Assembly: GCA_030762935.1 (NCBI GenBank)
Contig: CM060895.1
Span: 77,270,001 to 77,334,000, forward strand
Length of the DNA: 64,000 nt
Direction: 5' to 3'
Source: Hymenopus coronatus
Lineage: Eukaryota; Arthropoda; Insecta; Mantodea; Hymenopodidae
Part shown: positions 32,656-44,826 of the stretch, one piece after another
Layout of the letters: each line of letters opens with the position of its first letter
Position numbering within the stretch: the first letter of the stretch is position 1
Program-made: the position numbers and the translations under genes
The notes under the pieces: model-generated
What the model was told of the DNA's origin: nothing
The model's input: the letters and a program-made list of their open reading frames with translations, nothing else
The model's database searches: none

Positions 32656-32946
32656 ACTCTATTACTTACAATGCACATAGCAGTTTGAGATGCTAATGTA
32701 TTCCATCTAAAATTTTGATACCAAAATTTAATACTCGAAACATGCATTTTAAAGATCTCTGAATTAACAAAAAAGAAACATTTATAGAAAAGGTCTGTGT
32801 GTGTGATCAGAATAACTAAAAACAAAGTCGCTTAAATATTAAGATTGCAACACGAAGAATTTCAGAAAAATTCTCTCACCTCAAATTACTTTTACATGAA
32901 AATATTTTCTAAACATTTTTATTTTAAAAATGCTAGAGATTTTAAT
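32656..32946 (-). repeat. Rep1 partial copy, tandem
   Basis: A new degenerate palindromic start (CTATTACTTACAATGCACAT) follows the preceding copy directly. It stops after the AATGCTAGAGATTTTAAT block where the next copy begins in the opposite direction. Confidence 0.75.
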
Positions 32947-32948
32947 TT

Positions 32949-33483
32949 GTATACGAATAAACTGTGTTTTAATGATATCTACATTTTTTTGTATCAAGTT
33001 TTTCTCTATTCTTACGGTTTAACCTCAATGCAAAATTCTGTAAAGCTTATCCAGAATAAGGAGGTATTCAGAGGCTTTTCCCACAAAACTGAAAATATAC
33101 AGTTTATTTGTGATGTTAATATATTTGATATACGGTATTTTAATCAAAATCTTCAGAATCGTTTGAGAAAATAAACATTTTCGAATTTTTTTCCATGTAA
33201 AGTGTAGTTTGTGATGGAGGGATTTGTTGAAAAGCTTCGTGTCATATCCTTGGAAGATACCAAAACCTAAATACCAAATTTGGTATTTAACGGTCTTTTT
33301 GTTTTTGAGCTATACTGTCCACTGACACACATATACGGACCTTTTTCTAAAGATGTTTTTTTCGGACTCAGGGGACACCAAAATATATATTTCCTGTGAA
33401 ATCTCGGTATCGATTGTTTTTGTGGAATACAATGCCTTCTCTACCCACTATGTACATTCTACATGCGGGCTAGAGAAAGTAAA
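32949..33483 (+). repeat. Rep1 copy, 5' truncated
   Basis: Begins at the AAACTGTGTTTTAATGATAT block and ends with a clear palindrome at 33437-33481. Confidence 0.85.
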
Positions 33484-33489
33484 AGTCTA

Positions 33490-34570
33490 ATATGCTAAAC
33501 TCGCATGACTTTCTCTATTTGCTCTATAAACCTCTTACAAAAGATTATTTTTCTCTCTACTCAATGTTAATCGAGATGAACGTTAGCAGAATGTTCTAGA
33601 AGGTAACTAAGGGAATACACTAGACTAAGGCAATAGTCAAATGTTTTAAAAGCTGTCGTAAAGCGATTGTCATTGCAATTCGCTTCTTGGCCAGAAATAG
33701 AACAAAAGGAAAACGGACAAGATTGTCTCCGTGGTTCAGTGGTCAGCGAGCTGACTTCTTACCCGAAGGCCCCGGGTTCGATTTCCGGCTGGGGCGGGGA
33801 ATTTTCCTTTAACCAGAATTATTCCCTATTCCACACAGAATCTGGAAAACATGTATGTGAGAGTGAGCGTTTCAGGAAAATAAAACGATTTAAAAACTCA
33901 ACGTAAAAAAGCTACAGACAAGTTGTATCTAATGCAAAGCATCCGATATGACTTTAGACATTAAAGGAGGCTATGTAAATAAAACAAAGAGAAAGTTATA
34001 AGTACTTACAATTGAAACAAAAACAAAAATATTTCGGTATTGGTTAACTCCACAACAAAAAATGCAAAGGACATAAATTGTGTGTTTTGACGAGATCTAC
34101 ATTTTTTGTGAAGTAAGTTTTTGTCTATGTCATACCCTTTAACAGTTCGGTAAAATTCATCCACAATAAATATGTTTTCAGGGCCTATTCCCAGAAAATC
34201 CAAGATATCCATTTTATTTGAAATCTTTATTTCAAATCTTTAATATACGGGTTTTAATAAAAATCGTTAGCCATTTTAGAGAAAATCAAACTTTTCGAAG
34301 ATTTTAAAGGTAGTTTGTGGTGGGGGATTTTTTCTTAAAGATCTTCATGTCGAACCCTTGGAAGATACTATACCTTTATATCCAGTTTAGGATTTAGCGG
34401 CATTTTTTGCTGTTCACAGACACAAGTGCACAAGGACATTTTTCTAAAAATGCTTTTCTCGGACTCAGGTGACACCAAAACATATTTCCGGTGAAATCTC
34501 CCCAGAGAAATTTTTGAGTGGAATACAATATCCTCTCTAGATACTATGTACATAAGACTAGAGAAAGTAA
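33490..34570 (+). repeat. Rep1 copy with SINE A insertion
   Basis: The 5' end at CTCGCATGACTTTCTCTA and the 3' palindrome at 34529-34568 are both present; the split at 33721 and 33990 is clean. Confidence 0.88.
33721..33989 (+). repeat. SINE A, best preserved head
   Basis: Box A GTGGTTCAGTGG (33730-33741), box B GGTTCGATTTCCGG (33775-33788), body AACCAGAATTATTCCCTATT, 3' part CTATGTAAATAAAACAAAG. Inserted within the 5' half of a Rep1 copy. Confidence 0.92.
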
Positions 34571-34571
34571 G

Positions 34572-34800
34572 AAGTCATGTTTAGAGAAAGGTCTGTGTGT
34601 GAACAGCATAACTAAAAACGAGGTCACTTAAATACAGAGCTTGGTGTTTAAGTTCAGTATTTACGAAAAATGCGATATGAAGAATTTCAAGAAAATTCTC
34701 TCAACTCAAATTACATTTTACAAGAAATAAAATTATAACAATTTTGATTTCAGAAATAATTCTAACGATTTTTATTAAATTGCCGAATACTAAAAATCTT
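34572..34800 (-). repeat. Rep1 internal fragment between two + copies
   Basis: Begins inside the repeat at the AGAAAGGTCTGTGTG block and ends after the ATTCTAACGATTTTTATTAA block. It has neither terminus. Confidence 0.75.
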
Positions 34801-34811
34801 AGGATTTCTAT

Positions 34812-35475
34812 TGCTGTTAGACGAACAGCTTTTCTTAGAGAGGATTATTCTTTTATTTATGACATGCTATTCAAGGTAAACATTGGCAGAAACTGTAAGC
34901 AACAGGGACATAAGTGAATACACTGTGGCTAACGATAGTAAGTTTTTTTTAAAAGCTGGCCCTATGTGAAACAATTGAAGTTCGGTTCGCTCTGCATGTG
35001 CTGCAGTAAAACAGTAGGGATGAAACGAAAAGTCACTTCCCGTTTGAGAAAAATATAAGTAGTTTAAAGTTGAAAGCAATGACCAGAAATATCTCCCAAA
35101 GGATCAGTTCTGCAACATAAAGTATAACTTTTATCGAGATCTACATTTTTTTTAAGTTTTTGTTTATCATTTACGGTTTTACCGCTATGCAAAATTCTGC
35201 AAAACATATCCATTTTATAGGGATCTTCAAAGTATATTCCCAGAAAATAGCAAATATCTTTATATACGGTATTTTAATCAAAATTATTAGAGTCATTTGA
35301 GAAAATATAAGAATTAAAAAAAATTTCCCATGTAAAGAGCAGTTTATGCAGGGGGAGGGAGTTCTTGAAAATGTTATTGTCACATTCTTGGAAGATACTA
35401 AACCTAAATACCAAGTCTGTTTTTTGAACTATGCTGTTCACAGACACACACGGATTTTTTCTAAAAATATTTTGC
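34812..35475 (+). repeat. Rep1 copy, both ends trimmed
   Basis: Starts at AGAGGATTATTCTTTTATTT and breaks off in the ACACACGGATTTTTTCTAAA block, directly joined to the next copy. Confidence 0.85.
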
Positions 35476-36085
35476 ATTGCAAGCAGAGAAACAAAAGAGG
35501 GATGAAACGAAAGCGGACTCCATGAGAAAAGTCAAGTGGTTTAAATTTGAAGTGAGCAAACCGGATATGTATATCACAAATTGTTTTAACAAGATCTACA
35601 TTTTTTTGTTTTTCCTCTTAAGTTTTAAAAGCCATACAAAATTCAGCAAAATTTATCCAGAATGAAGTTATGAATAACTTCTTCCCAGAAAATTCAGAAT
35701 ATATATTTTATTTCAGATGTAAATATCTTTAATACACTTTATTTTAATGAAAATCGTTGAGGGAAAAAATTGAAAAAATTTACATGTAAAGGGTAGTCTA
35801 CGTGGGGTGTGGGCGTTTCTACAAAACCTTCGTGTCTCATCCTTGGAAGATACTTAACTTAAATTCTAAGTTTGGTATTTAGTAGTCGTTTAGTTTTCGA
35901 GCTTTGGTGACCATACAGATACACCCAGACTGACACACAGACTGATAGTTTTCTAAAAATGTTTTTTTGGGTTCAGAGTGTCTCAAAATATGTATTTCCA
36001 GTGAAAACTCTGTATAGAGTTTTTGGGTGGAATACAATATCTTCTCTATACACTGTGTACACAGTAAGTAGCGAAAGTAATGAAG
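35476..36085 (+). repeat. Rep1 copy, 5' truncated
   Basis: Begins at the AAGCAGAGAAACAAAAGAGG segment, with CATGAGAAAAGTCAAGTGG following, and ends with the palindrome at 36046-36083. Confidence 0.85.
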
Positions 36086-36094
36086 AGCTATATG

Positions 36095-36893
36095 AGTAAA
36101 CATCTGATTTGTTCAATTCACATGACTTTCTCTATATCTCTGTAACAAATTATTGTTCAAAGCTTATGCTTGCATCTATTTCATTCTAATCGAGATTAAC
36201 ATTAGCAAAATAGCTTTATTGTAAGCAGAAGGGAAATAATGGAATATACTAGTCTAAAACATTAATCAAACCTTATAAAATTGGTTGCTATGTGCATCAA
36301 CTAGTTTCTTTGTATTGCCAGGAGTGTACAAACTACTGTACGTGAAAGGTTTTAAGCATTTTAAAAGAAACCAATAACAAGGAATATGGTCAACCCTACG
36401 TAAAAAATTCATATTACATAAAGTCTGTGTTTTAACGAGATTTACATTTTTATGTGGTAAGCGTATGCATCTTTTAGGGTTTGCTATTTATGCAAAGTTC
36501 AGCAAAGTTCACCCGGAATGAACCAGTCTTTAAAGGCTATTCCCAGAAAATTCATAATATACATTTTATTTTCCGTATAAGTACCTTTAATATACAGTAT
36601 TTTAATCGTTTCGCTACAGCCATTTCTGAGAAAGTCAAAATGTTCGAAATTTCTTCCTGTAAAGGGTAGTTTGGAGTGGGAAGATTTTTCTCAAAAACTT
36701 TGTGTTGCATCTCTGGATGATACTAAACTAAAATATCAATAGAGACTGACACATACACTGGTGTTTTTCTAAAAATGCTTTTTTGGATTTAGGGGTCTCA
36801 AAATATGTATTTCGGTGAACACTTGGTATCGAATTTTTTGATATAATGCACTACTTTCTCTATAACTGTGTACACAGTACGTGTAGAGAAAGT
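36095..36893 (+). repeat. Rep1 copy, full length, in tandem
   Basis: From CATCTGATTTGTTCAATTCA to GTACGTGTAGAGAAAGTAAT. Flanked by other + copies with only about 10-20 bp between them. Confidence 0.92.
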
Positions 36894-37252
36894 AATAAAG
36901 AGGGATTTGAGTAAAAATCGTATGTGTTCCATTCACATGCCTTTCTCTACATCTCTGTAATAAATTATTGCTTAAAAGCTTATGCTTATATCTACTTCAT
37001 GTTCATCGAGTTTAACATTACCAAACTTGCTTTATTGTAAGCAGAAGGGAAATAGTGGAATACACTAGGCTAAAATGGTCAAATCTTATAAAATCTCGTT
37101 GCCGTATGGATGAGATCGTTTCTTTGCATTTGCGTAGGTGTAAGTGTAAGGTTTTGATATTTTAAACCGGAAACCAATAACAAGCAGTATCTCAAATGAT
37201 CAAATCTACGAAAAAAATGCATATGAAATAAATTGTGTTTTAACGAGATCTA

Positions 37253-38703
37253 CACTAGTGTCCAAAAGTTAAACATAATTTGGAAAACAGAGAACTGAAA
37301 GAGAAAACGGTGAGCGAGCGCCATTAAACGTTATCACAGTGTGTGCCTATCCTTACTGGTGGTTTCTGATGAGTAAGCGGGTTCAGGCTTCTAAGGTCAA
37401 CAAAACCAGAGCAGCAAACCAATACCAGAGTATCAGACCCAGTGCATGGCTCATTCGTTATTGCTATCCCGTTGTGAACAAAGTGTAGTTGCTTCCCAAA
37501 AGGTTTACTGGACAGCACCAACATGCCACAAAGACGCAACTGGACCCTGTTTTGAAGGGTAGAATCATCGGACGTCTAGGGGCAGGCCAGACACCAACCA
37601 CAGTCTTTGAGACCTTGAATTTTCCACAAAGTGTCATTTCCAGGCCTGTAAATGATTCCAAGAAACAGGTGTACGTCGAATCTCTTTACATTGTCGCCCA
37701 CGGGTCTCAACGCCACAACAGGATCGATATTTGACCATAACAGCATGACGACATCGAAGGATGCCCGGAGAAACTGTGTTCGGAGCTTGCAGCCGCCTCA
37801 GGCGTTCGAGTTTCGAGGCAAACTGTATACCGGAGGCTGAGGGCAGTCGGCCTCTTTGCCAGTAGTGTGTGCCCCACTCACTTGAATATACCTACGGTCC
37901 CGTTTATAATGGAGTTTACAGATGAGCCCAGATTCAGTTTGAACTATGATTCTCGTCGCACAATAATCTGGCGAGAACGTGGAACCGGGTTTTATCTAAC
38001 CAACATCGTGGAAACAAGCCCATTTGGTGCTGGTGGCGTACTCGTGTGAGCAGGCATAAGGTTCAATGGACGTACAGATCTTAACATCTTCGACGGTGGT
38101 ACTGTGAATGCCCAGAGACGGGGTACTGGAACCACATGTGCGATGTTTAGAGGCGCAGTTGCTCCACACCATGTTATAGGACGATAATGCACGTCTGCAT
38201 AGAGCCCAACTGGTGGACGTCTATCTTGAGAGGGAAGATATCCAGTGCTTGGACTTGCCAGTGATGTCCCTGGATATGAACCCACTAGAACATGCCTTGG
38301 ATGCATTAGGAAGACGAGTTGCAGCCCGTCGGCCCCCACTGAGGACACTTCCAGACCTCCGACGTGCTTTCCGTGAGAAATGGGAACTGCTGCCTGCGGA
38401 GCTCTTGAGCCACTTTATAGAAATCATGCCACGATGCTGCGAGGCCTGTGTAGCCATCAGGGGTCACCACACCCCATATTAATCGCTCAGTACCGTTATT
38501 GTCATTGTGGAAATGATATTCAGATTTTATATTGGTGTAAAAAAGTGTCCCGAGGTCTAAATTGTCTGCTATTTCTCACACTATTGCATTCCAGGTCATG
38601 TGTGATGTATTGGTAACAACATATTGCATTATGCTCAACTTTTGTATACTTGTGGTAGTTTGGTAATAAAATATTGAATTATGCTTAGCTTTTGGAACTA
38701 GTG
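37253..38703 (+). mobile_element. Tc1-like transposon inserted in Rep1
   Basis: Both ends carry the self-complementary octamer region ACTAGTG, followed by CCAAAAGTTAA on the left and its inverted partner TTAGCTTTTGG on the right. TA precedes the left end (37251-37252) and TT follows the right end (38704-38705); the undisturbed Rep1 sequence has TA here, so TT is a mutated duplication. Length 1.45 kb. Confidence 0.92.
37480..38482 (+). pseudogene. Tc1 transposase pseudogene
   Basis: Shares the order of Tc1-family proteins: LDPVLKGRIIGRLGAGQTPT (N-terminal helix-turn-helix), FTDEPRFSLNYDSRRTIIW (catalytic -TDES-RF- block; first Asp kept), FDGGTVNAQRR, then LEREDIQCLDLPVMSLDMN with PLEHALDALGRR (third catalytic residue Glu retained) and a C-terminal CEACVAIRGHHTPY ending at a natural stop at 38480. 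Frameshifts are required between these blocks, and the second Asp block (family -DNA-) is damaged. The C-terminal 89 codons (38213-38482) are still open. Inactive as read. Confidence 0.88.
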
Positions 38704-38905
38704 TTCATTTTTTGTTAGTAAGCTTTTGTCTATCTCTTACGGTTTGCTAGTTATGTAAAATTCAATAAAATTCATCCACAATGAATAGGTCTTCAAAGGT
38801 TATTCCAAGAAAATTCAAGATATGCATCTTATTTGTCCTGTAAATATCTTTAGTATATGGCATGTTAATTAAAGTCATTAGAGGCATTTTTGAAAATACG
38901 CAGCT

Positions 38906-39705
38906 TTTACGCTGTTTTAAAATTTAATGACTGGTTAGTATACGGTATGAAACAGAATATTAAACTTCTTTTTGATAACACCCCTTCTCGTACACGTGTG
39001 CTTTACAAACGGGATGCGCCGAAGAGCTAGAGTTCATATGTAGAAGTAAACCAAGGATGAAGGAATCGAAGAGGAGGGATGTACTAAAAGCCATGATTTG
39101 AGAGGATGGGGAGAGAATATAAGTACACATGAGTAAAGAAGGTACTGAAAGCTTCAATTCTTTTCATTGCTTCATTTTTGAGCATCAAGAAGTCTTCGCC
39201 CTACACAACACAAGGGAGATGAACAATAAGAAGGATTGTACAAGAAGAAATGAGCCGTGGTCGTCCTCTGTCATCTAAATTCATAATTATACAAGTGGGG
39301 GAGGTAACACACATCTTCATTCATCCCTCAACCCTCCTGCCTCATGTTTATATATGCCATAAATCGCCGGGAGAGCAAATTGCAACGCGTGTAGCGCCCT
39401 CCTTGCCTTTGAGACGCGTCCATGGACGTAAAAGGGGTCATGGAGGGTGTCTTGTAGTAGCTTTCATTAGGACGAGCCACTTGCTATGCTATGTGATGGA
39501 TACCGTCTGGGATGTTAAGTAATATAACGGTGCAGCAGAGTAATAAGGCCGACGAGCCTCTATTACACGTGATTCAACGAGCAGGCCTAGGCTTATGTTG
39601 ACCGTCTCTTTCATTGGAGAATCTGCCATAGCCATGGTTGGGCACGTTGTGGAAGCCTCTGCACATCATATTATTAGAGCGAACGTTTCCAATAAATGCA
39701 TATTT
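38906..39705. other. Unrecognised ~800-bp segment between Rep1 copies
   Basis: Less AT-rich than average, with a purine-rich plus strand around 39050-39130. No LTR ends, tRNA-like boxes or transposase motifs recognised. It replaces the 3' third of the Rep1 copy on its left. Confidence 0.3.
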
Positions 39706-40556
39706 TTACTTTCTCTACAAGTTCTATGTACATAGAGTATAGAGAAGGTATTGTATTCCACCAAAAATTCTATACCGAGATATCACCGGAAAAACATGTT
39801 TTGGGTCCCCCTGAATCCAAAAAAGCATTTCTGGAAAAAGGTTCGTGCCTGTGGACAGCATAGCTCAAAAACGAAGAGCCCATTAAATACCAAACTTGGT
39901 ACTTAAGATTGGTATCTTATAAGGATGCGACACAAAGGTTTTCAAGAAAATCCCCCCACCCCCAACTACCCTTTACATGAAACTTTTTTCGAAAAATTTG
40001 ATTTTCTCAAAAATGTCTAGCGATTTTCTTTAAAATATTGTATATCAAAGATATTTACCTGGCAAATAATATGTATATATTGAATTTTCTGGGAATAGCC
40101 TCTGAAAACTACTTAATCTGGATGAATTTTACGAAATGTTGCATAACTGCTAAATCATAAGAGATGGACAAAAACTTACCACACAAAAATATAGAGTAAA
40201 TTAAAACAAATAATTTATGTTATAATTTTTTTTTGTGGGGTTGATCGTTTTTGAGATATTCCTTGTTTTTGGTTTTAGCTTTGAAGAACTTGTACTTTTC
40301 TCATACAGGAGTTTGTCAACTGTTGCCCATACAAACAAAGGAACTTCAGTCACCTAGCAACTAGCTTTGGAGTATCGCCTTAATCTATGGAACTTCCTTA
40401 TTTTGCTCCTACTTACAATGAAGCAAGTAATAGCACTGTTTCTGCTAATTCTTTTCTCGATTAGCATGAAGAAAATTGAAGCATAAGCTTTTTAACAATA
40501 ATTTGTTGTAGAGATGTAGAGAAAGTCATGTGAATGGAACCATCAGATTTTTATTG
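39706..40556 (-). repeat. Rep1 copy, full length
   Basis: From TTACTTTCTCTACAAGTTCT to AACCATCAGATTTTTA, with all blocks in order and only a short microsatellite. Confidence 0.92.
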
Positions 40557-40599
40557 AAGAGTTTATTCAAAAGTATCTTACGTATACCAAAAAAGAAAT

Positions 40600-41370
40600 T
40601 TAGTATTTCATTCACATGAATTTCTTTACATTTCTGCTACAAATTATTGTTGAAAGGCTTATGCTTCTTTTTATTTCATGATAATCAAGAAAAAATTACT
40701 ATAAATAGTCTTATTACTTGCTTCCTTATAAGTAGAAAGGAAATAAAGGAGTAGCGTAGGCTAAAGATATAGACAAAAGCCACTTACTATGTGATTGAAG
40801 TTCCTTTGTTTCTATGGAAGGAGTTGACAAATTCCCTTATGAGAAAAGTATAAGTTTTTTATAGCTGATACAAATAACAAGTAAAATCGGAAAAGTGATC
40901 TATTTCACGAACAAAATTTAATAACATAAATTGTGTCTTTTAATGAGCTCTATATTTTCTGTTAAGTAAGTTTTTGTCTGTCTCTTATGCAAAATTCCGC
41001 AAAATTCATTCAGAATAAAGTAGTCTTCAGACGCTAATCCCAGAAAATTCAAGATATACATTTTATTTGTCAGGTAAATATCTTTTATATACGATATTTA
41101 ATCAAAATCGTTAGAGCCATTTTTTGAGAAAATCAAAATTTTCGAAAAATTTGTTATATAAAGTACAGTTGGGGGCAGGGCGGAGTATTTTCTTGAAAAC
41201 ATTCCTGTCTCATCCTTGGAAGATACTGAACTTCAATACCAAGTTTGGTATTTAAAGCACTTTTCGTTTTTGAGCTATGCTGTCCACAGACCCACAATAC
41301 ACATTCATACACACACGGACCTTTTTCCAAAAAATGTCGTTTTATGTAGTACATGTTGAGAAAATAATTA
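40600..41370 (+). repeat. Rep1 copy, 3' end shortened
   Basis: Starts ATTTCATTCACATG. After the ACACACGGACCTTTTTCC block it jumps to a palindrome remnant (GTAGTACATGTTGAGAAAA). Confidence 0.85.
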
Positions 41371-41488
41371 TCATTTTCCCCTTCAACAACTGTATATTTT
41401 ATTGTTGTTTATTTTTTAGCTTAGCATCCTTTAACGTGATGGTCATATTGGACGACGAATGCATTTGATAAAATGATTTTCAAATGAT

Positions 41489-41652
41489 TTCGGGGTACAT
41501 AAGGCTTAAAGTTACTCGACATCCGTCTTCTCAGGATAAGGAAAACCCCGAAAAAACTTATCCTAGTAACTCATCTTAAACGAGATTCGAACTTGCGACC
41601 TGTTGCATATGAGATAGACACGGTGGGCTAACAACTGCTAGCTTCTTTGTCT
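41489..41652 (-). repeat. tRNA-derived SINE D
   Basis: On the minus strand the head has AGTTGTTAGCCCACCG (box A region) and box B AGTTCGAATCTCG at about 41583-41593, followed by a body containing TTATCCTGAGAAGACGGATG. A truncated copy is at 20212-20310. Confidence 0.75.
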
Positions 41653-41679
41653 AGTACATGCAATGCATTCAGAAGCTAG

Positions 41680-41775
41680 CGAAAGCTATATATTCCACCC
41701 AAACATTTTAGGTCCAAATTTCACCGGAAGCATGTGTTTTGAGGTACCCTAAGCCCGAAAAACAAAATTTACTTT
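41680..41775 (-). repeat. Rep1 fragment
   Basis: Only the palindrome-proximal block (ATATTCCACCCAAACATTTT, TTTCACCGGAAGCATGTG). Confidence 0.6.
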
Positions 41776-41789
41776 TCCTACACTACTGC

Positions 41790-42445
41790 TATGTGAATAG
41801 TGTATAGAGGAAATATTGCATTCTGCCCAAAATTAAATACGGAAATTTCATCAGAAATACATGCTTTTGATTCACCCTGAATAAAAAAAGTCATATCTGT
41901 GTGTCTGTGGACAGCAGAGTTAAAAAAAGAACAGCCAGTTACATATCAAACTTTGCATTTAAGTATAGTATCTTCCAAAGATGCGACACGAAGATCTTCA
42001 AGAAAATCTCCCTACCCCAAGCTACACTTTACATGGAAACTTGTTTGAAAATTTAGATTTATTTCAAAAACGGATCTAACGATTTTAATTCTATATTAAA
42101 GACACTTACATGGAGAATAAAATGTATATCTTGAATTTTCTGGAAATACCCTCTCAAGACCTCTTTGTTCTGGATGATTTTTGCTGAATTTTGCACAACT
42201 GGTAAACCGTAAAAGATAGAAAAAAATTACTGCACAAAATATGCAAGTAGATCTCATTTAAACACATAATTTAACTCGTACGTTTTCGAGAATTTGTCAG
42301 CTTCTTGTCATACAGACAGCAGGTAATTAGACAATTTCTGCTAATGTTTATCTCGATTAGCATGAAGTAGGAAGAATAATTAGCTTTCTAACATTAATAT
42401 GTAGCAGAGATGTAGAGAAAGTCATGTGAATGAAACGCACAATTT
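41790..42445 (-). repeat. Rep1 copy
   Basis: From ACTTTTCCTACACTACTGCT to GTAGAGAAAGTCATGTGAAT; part of the 5'-half blocks near 42285 is deleted. Confidence 0.85.
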
Positions 42446-42511
42446 ATTGAAAGGTTATACTCGAGAGTTCCTCATATATTTCTTACATATTATAACCAAA
42501 GCTATCCTTTT

Positions 42512-42815
42512 TTTCTGCAACATCTGTACATATAATGTATATAGTAGCTAGATGAGGTATTGTATTCCACCCTAAAATTCGATGTAGAGATTTCACCTGA
42601 AATATATTTTTAGCCCCCAAGTCCGAGAAAAAGCTTTCTGTAAAAGGTTACGTGTCTGTATGTGGGTGGGTGTGGGTGTGTGTGTCAGTGGATAGTATAC
42701 CTCAAAAACGAAAAGACCGTCATTATAGTATTTATATTTAGTATCATGCAAAGTTGCGACACAAAGGTTAAAAAAAATACCCAAACCCAAACTACTCTTG
42801 CGGTGCGCTTTTGGG
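42512..42815 (-). repeat. Rep1 partial copy, tandem
   Basis: Palindrome decayed; carries the microsatellite at about 42657-42685 and ends at the AAACTACTCTTGCGG block. Confidence 0.75.
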
Positions 42816-42920
42816 TGGGTTTTACGCTCCTGAGAAAATGTTGGCTCATAAACTTTCACAGCATATCTGGAATTTTAAAAAGGACGGTAGTTTTTTACCT
42901 CAGGTAGTCTGTTTAACAGA

Positions 42921-43208
42921 AGATGGTCTCTCCTCCAGTGATCAGCGTTCGGACTTCTCAACTCAAGAGGTCTTGGATTCGATTCCCTGCTGAGATGGAG
43001 AATTTTTCTTTGACCAGAATTATTTTTTATTCCCCACCGAATGAATAGGTGGTATTAAGATGGGACTGAATGCACGTGGGTTTAATGATGAAAACCAACA
43101 TTCAGAAATTATAATTCAGCGAGCAACACATCTGCAGTTGGTTTCTCAAATCAAAGCCCCCAATCTGACCATAAAAGTTACAAGTGGTTATATGAAACTA
43201 CAAAAATG
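42921..43208 (+). repeat. SINE A, diverged
   Basis: Box B GGATTCGATTCCCTGC at 42974-42989, body GACCAGAATTATTTTTTATT, 3' CAATCTGACCATAAAAG. The head is diverged around box A (CTCCAGTGATCAGCG). Confidence 0.75.
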
Positions 43209-43213
43209 ATTTT

Positions 43214-44061
43214 CCCTTCATATGATTTTCTCTACATCTCGGTAACAAGTTATTGCTAAAAGCTCTTTCTTCTATCTACTTCATGCTAATAGGGATAAAC
43301 ATTGGCAAAAATGGTCTTATTACTTACGTTCTTATAAGTGGAAGGGAAATAAGGGAATACACTAAGCAAAAAGCGATAGTCAAATCTTTTAAAAGTTGGT
43401 TGCCTGTGGTGAAAATTCGTGTCTTTACATTGCCAGGACAAACTCCCTTATGTGAAAAGTTTAAGTAATTTAAAACTGAAGCAAATAACAAGGAATATTT
43501 AAAAATTGGTAAACTCCACGAGAATAACTATGACAATTGCGTGTTTTAACGATATTTACATTTTTTGTGGAGCAAGTTTTTTGTCTCTCTCTCTCTCTCT
43601 CTCTTGCGATTTACTAGTTAGTTATGCCAAATTTAGCAAAATTCATCTAGAATAAAGAGGTTTTTAGAGGCCATTCAGATAAAATTCAAGATATACATTT
43701 TAAATGTCACTAGATATCTTTCGCATATGGTATTATGGTATTTCAACCAAATCGTTTGAGCCAGTTTCGAAAAAAAATATTGGAATCATTTTCCATGTAA
43801 AGGGTAGTTTGGGTTTGGGGAATTTGTTTTTCTAAAATCTGCGAGTCTAGCCTTGTAAGATATTAAACTTAAATATAAAGTTTGGTATTTTTTCGAATTT
43901 TCGTAATTCTGACACACACATGGAGTTTTTTCGAAAAATAATTTTTTTTTGGGATATAGAGAACCTTAAAACGTGTATTTCCGGTGAAAACTTGGTATCT
44001 ATTTTTGGTGGAGGGCAATACTTTTCTACCTACGCACGATGTTATATGCAGAGAAAGTAAA
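43214..44061 (+). repeat. Rep1 copy, full length
   Basis: Starts at TTCATATGATTTTCTCTACA. Contains a CT microsatellite at 43583-43603 within the TTTTGTCTCTCTC block, and ends with a degraded palindrome. Confidence 0.9.
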
Positions 44062-44074
44062 AGAAAAAAATCAC

Positions 44075-44295
44075 TCAAAGGGCTTTTTGGGGTAGGGAAT
44101 TTACTTTAAAAGCTATGCGTATCATTGGAGATCGCTAAATTGAATTGTTCACTCATACACACAGACGTTTTCTAAAAGCGTTTTTGGTGGGATTCAGTGA
44201 ACCTAAACACTTGTATTTCATTGAAACCTCGGTATTGAAATTTTTGAGTGGAATGTATTACTTTATATATTCACTTTAAGAATTAGAAAATGTAA
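44075..44295 (+). repeat. Rep1 3' fragment, tandem
   Basis: Contains only the GGGTAGGGAATTTACTTTA to GAAATTTTTGAGTGG blocks; the palindrome is not recognisable. Confidence 0.65.
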
Positions 44296-44826
44296 TAAGG
44301 GAAATGGTGTTGTTATTTCATGGAATGAGCTTTTGTACTCTACTTGCTATAAGTTTTGGCATACAAAAAAGAAATACCCTTAAGAAAATCTTTATAGGTA
44401 TATCCGACTTCAAACCTGGATCGGTATTTTAAGCCCTATGTTTTGTACCTTATAGTAACACAGAATGGCTAAATTACACACAAATTGCATTTACAGTATT
44501 CAGCATACCATCTGCGTGACGTTTCCGGTATGTAAAGCTGTGCTTACATAGCGTGACTAGTAATAATGCTGCCTATAAATCAAACAATATCGCAACAGAA
44601 AATAACAATCACTCAGTTTAACATAAACGGTACCTTTAATATTCATGGAAACGCACAGAAGAAGAATGTGGACCAAGAAGTTAGTCTAGATCTTGGCATT
44701 TAAGTAAAGATAGTGCTTTCGGCGTATATACCATTCTATTTGATGTAATATTCTGTTAAATGCATCGAGGCATTTGGTTTCAGGTCCTACATTCCTTTAT
44801 TAAATGCTGGAAAATATTCTTTATTA
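44296..44826. other. No recognised feature
   Basis: AT-rich and without an open frame or known motif. Confidence 0.35.

Larger units (their letters stand above)
36910..38905 (+). repeat. Rep1 copy split by a Tc1 insertion
   Basis: 36910-37252 and 38706-38905 together give the 5' two thirds of a copy. The break falls in the conserved GAGATCTACATTTTTTG block, at its TA. Confidence 0.9.

Noticed and set aside
37992..38457. Minus-strand open frames of 118 and 78 codons
   Set aside because: Antisense of the Tc1 transposase pseudogene.
33490..38905. Multigene family of small open frames in Rep1
   Set aside because: Frames are not conserved between copies, start and stop at different consensus positions and are interrupted in most copies.
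38906..39705. Solo LTR of a retrotransposon
   Set aside because: A possible TATA-like and polyA-like pair was noticed, but no TG..CA ends with target duplications could be placed.
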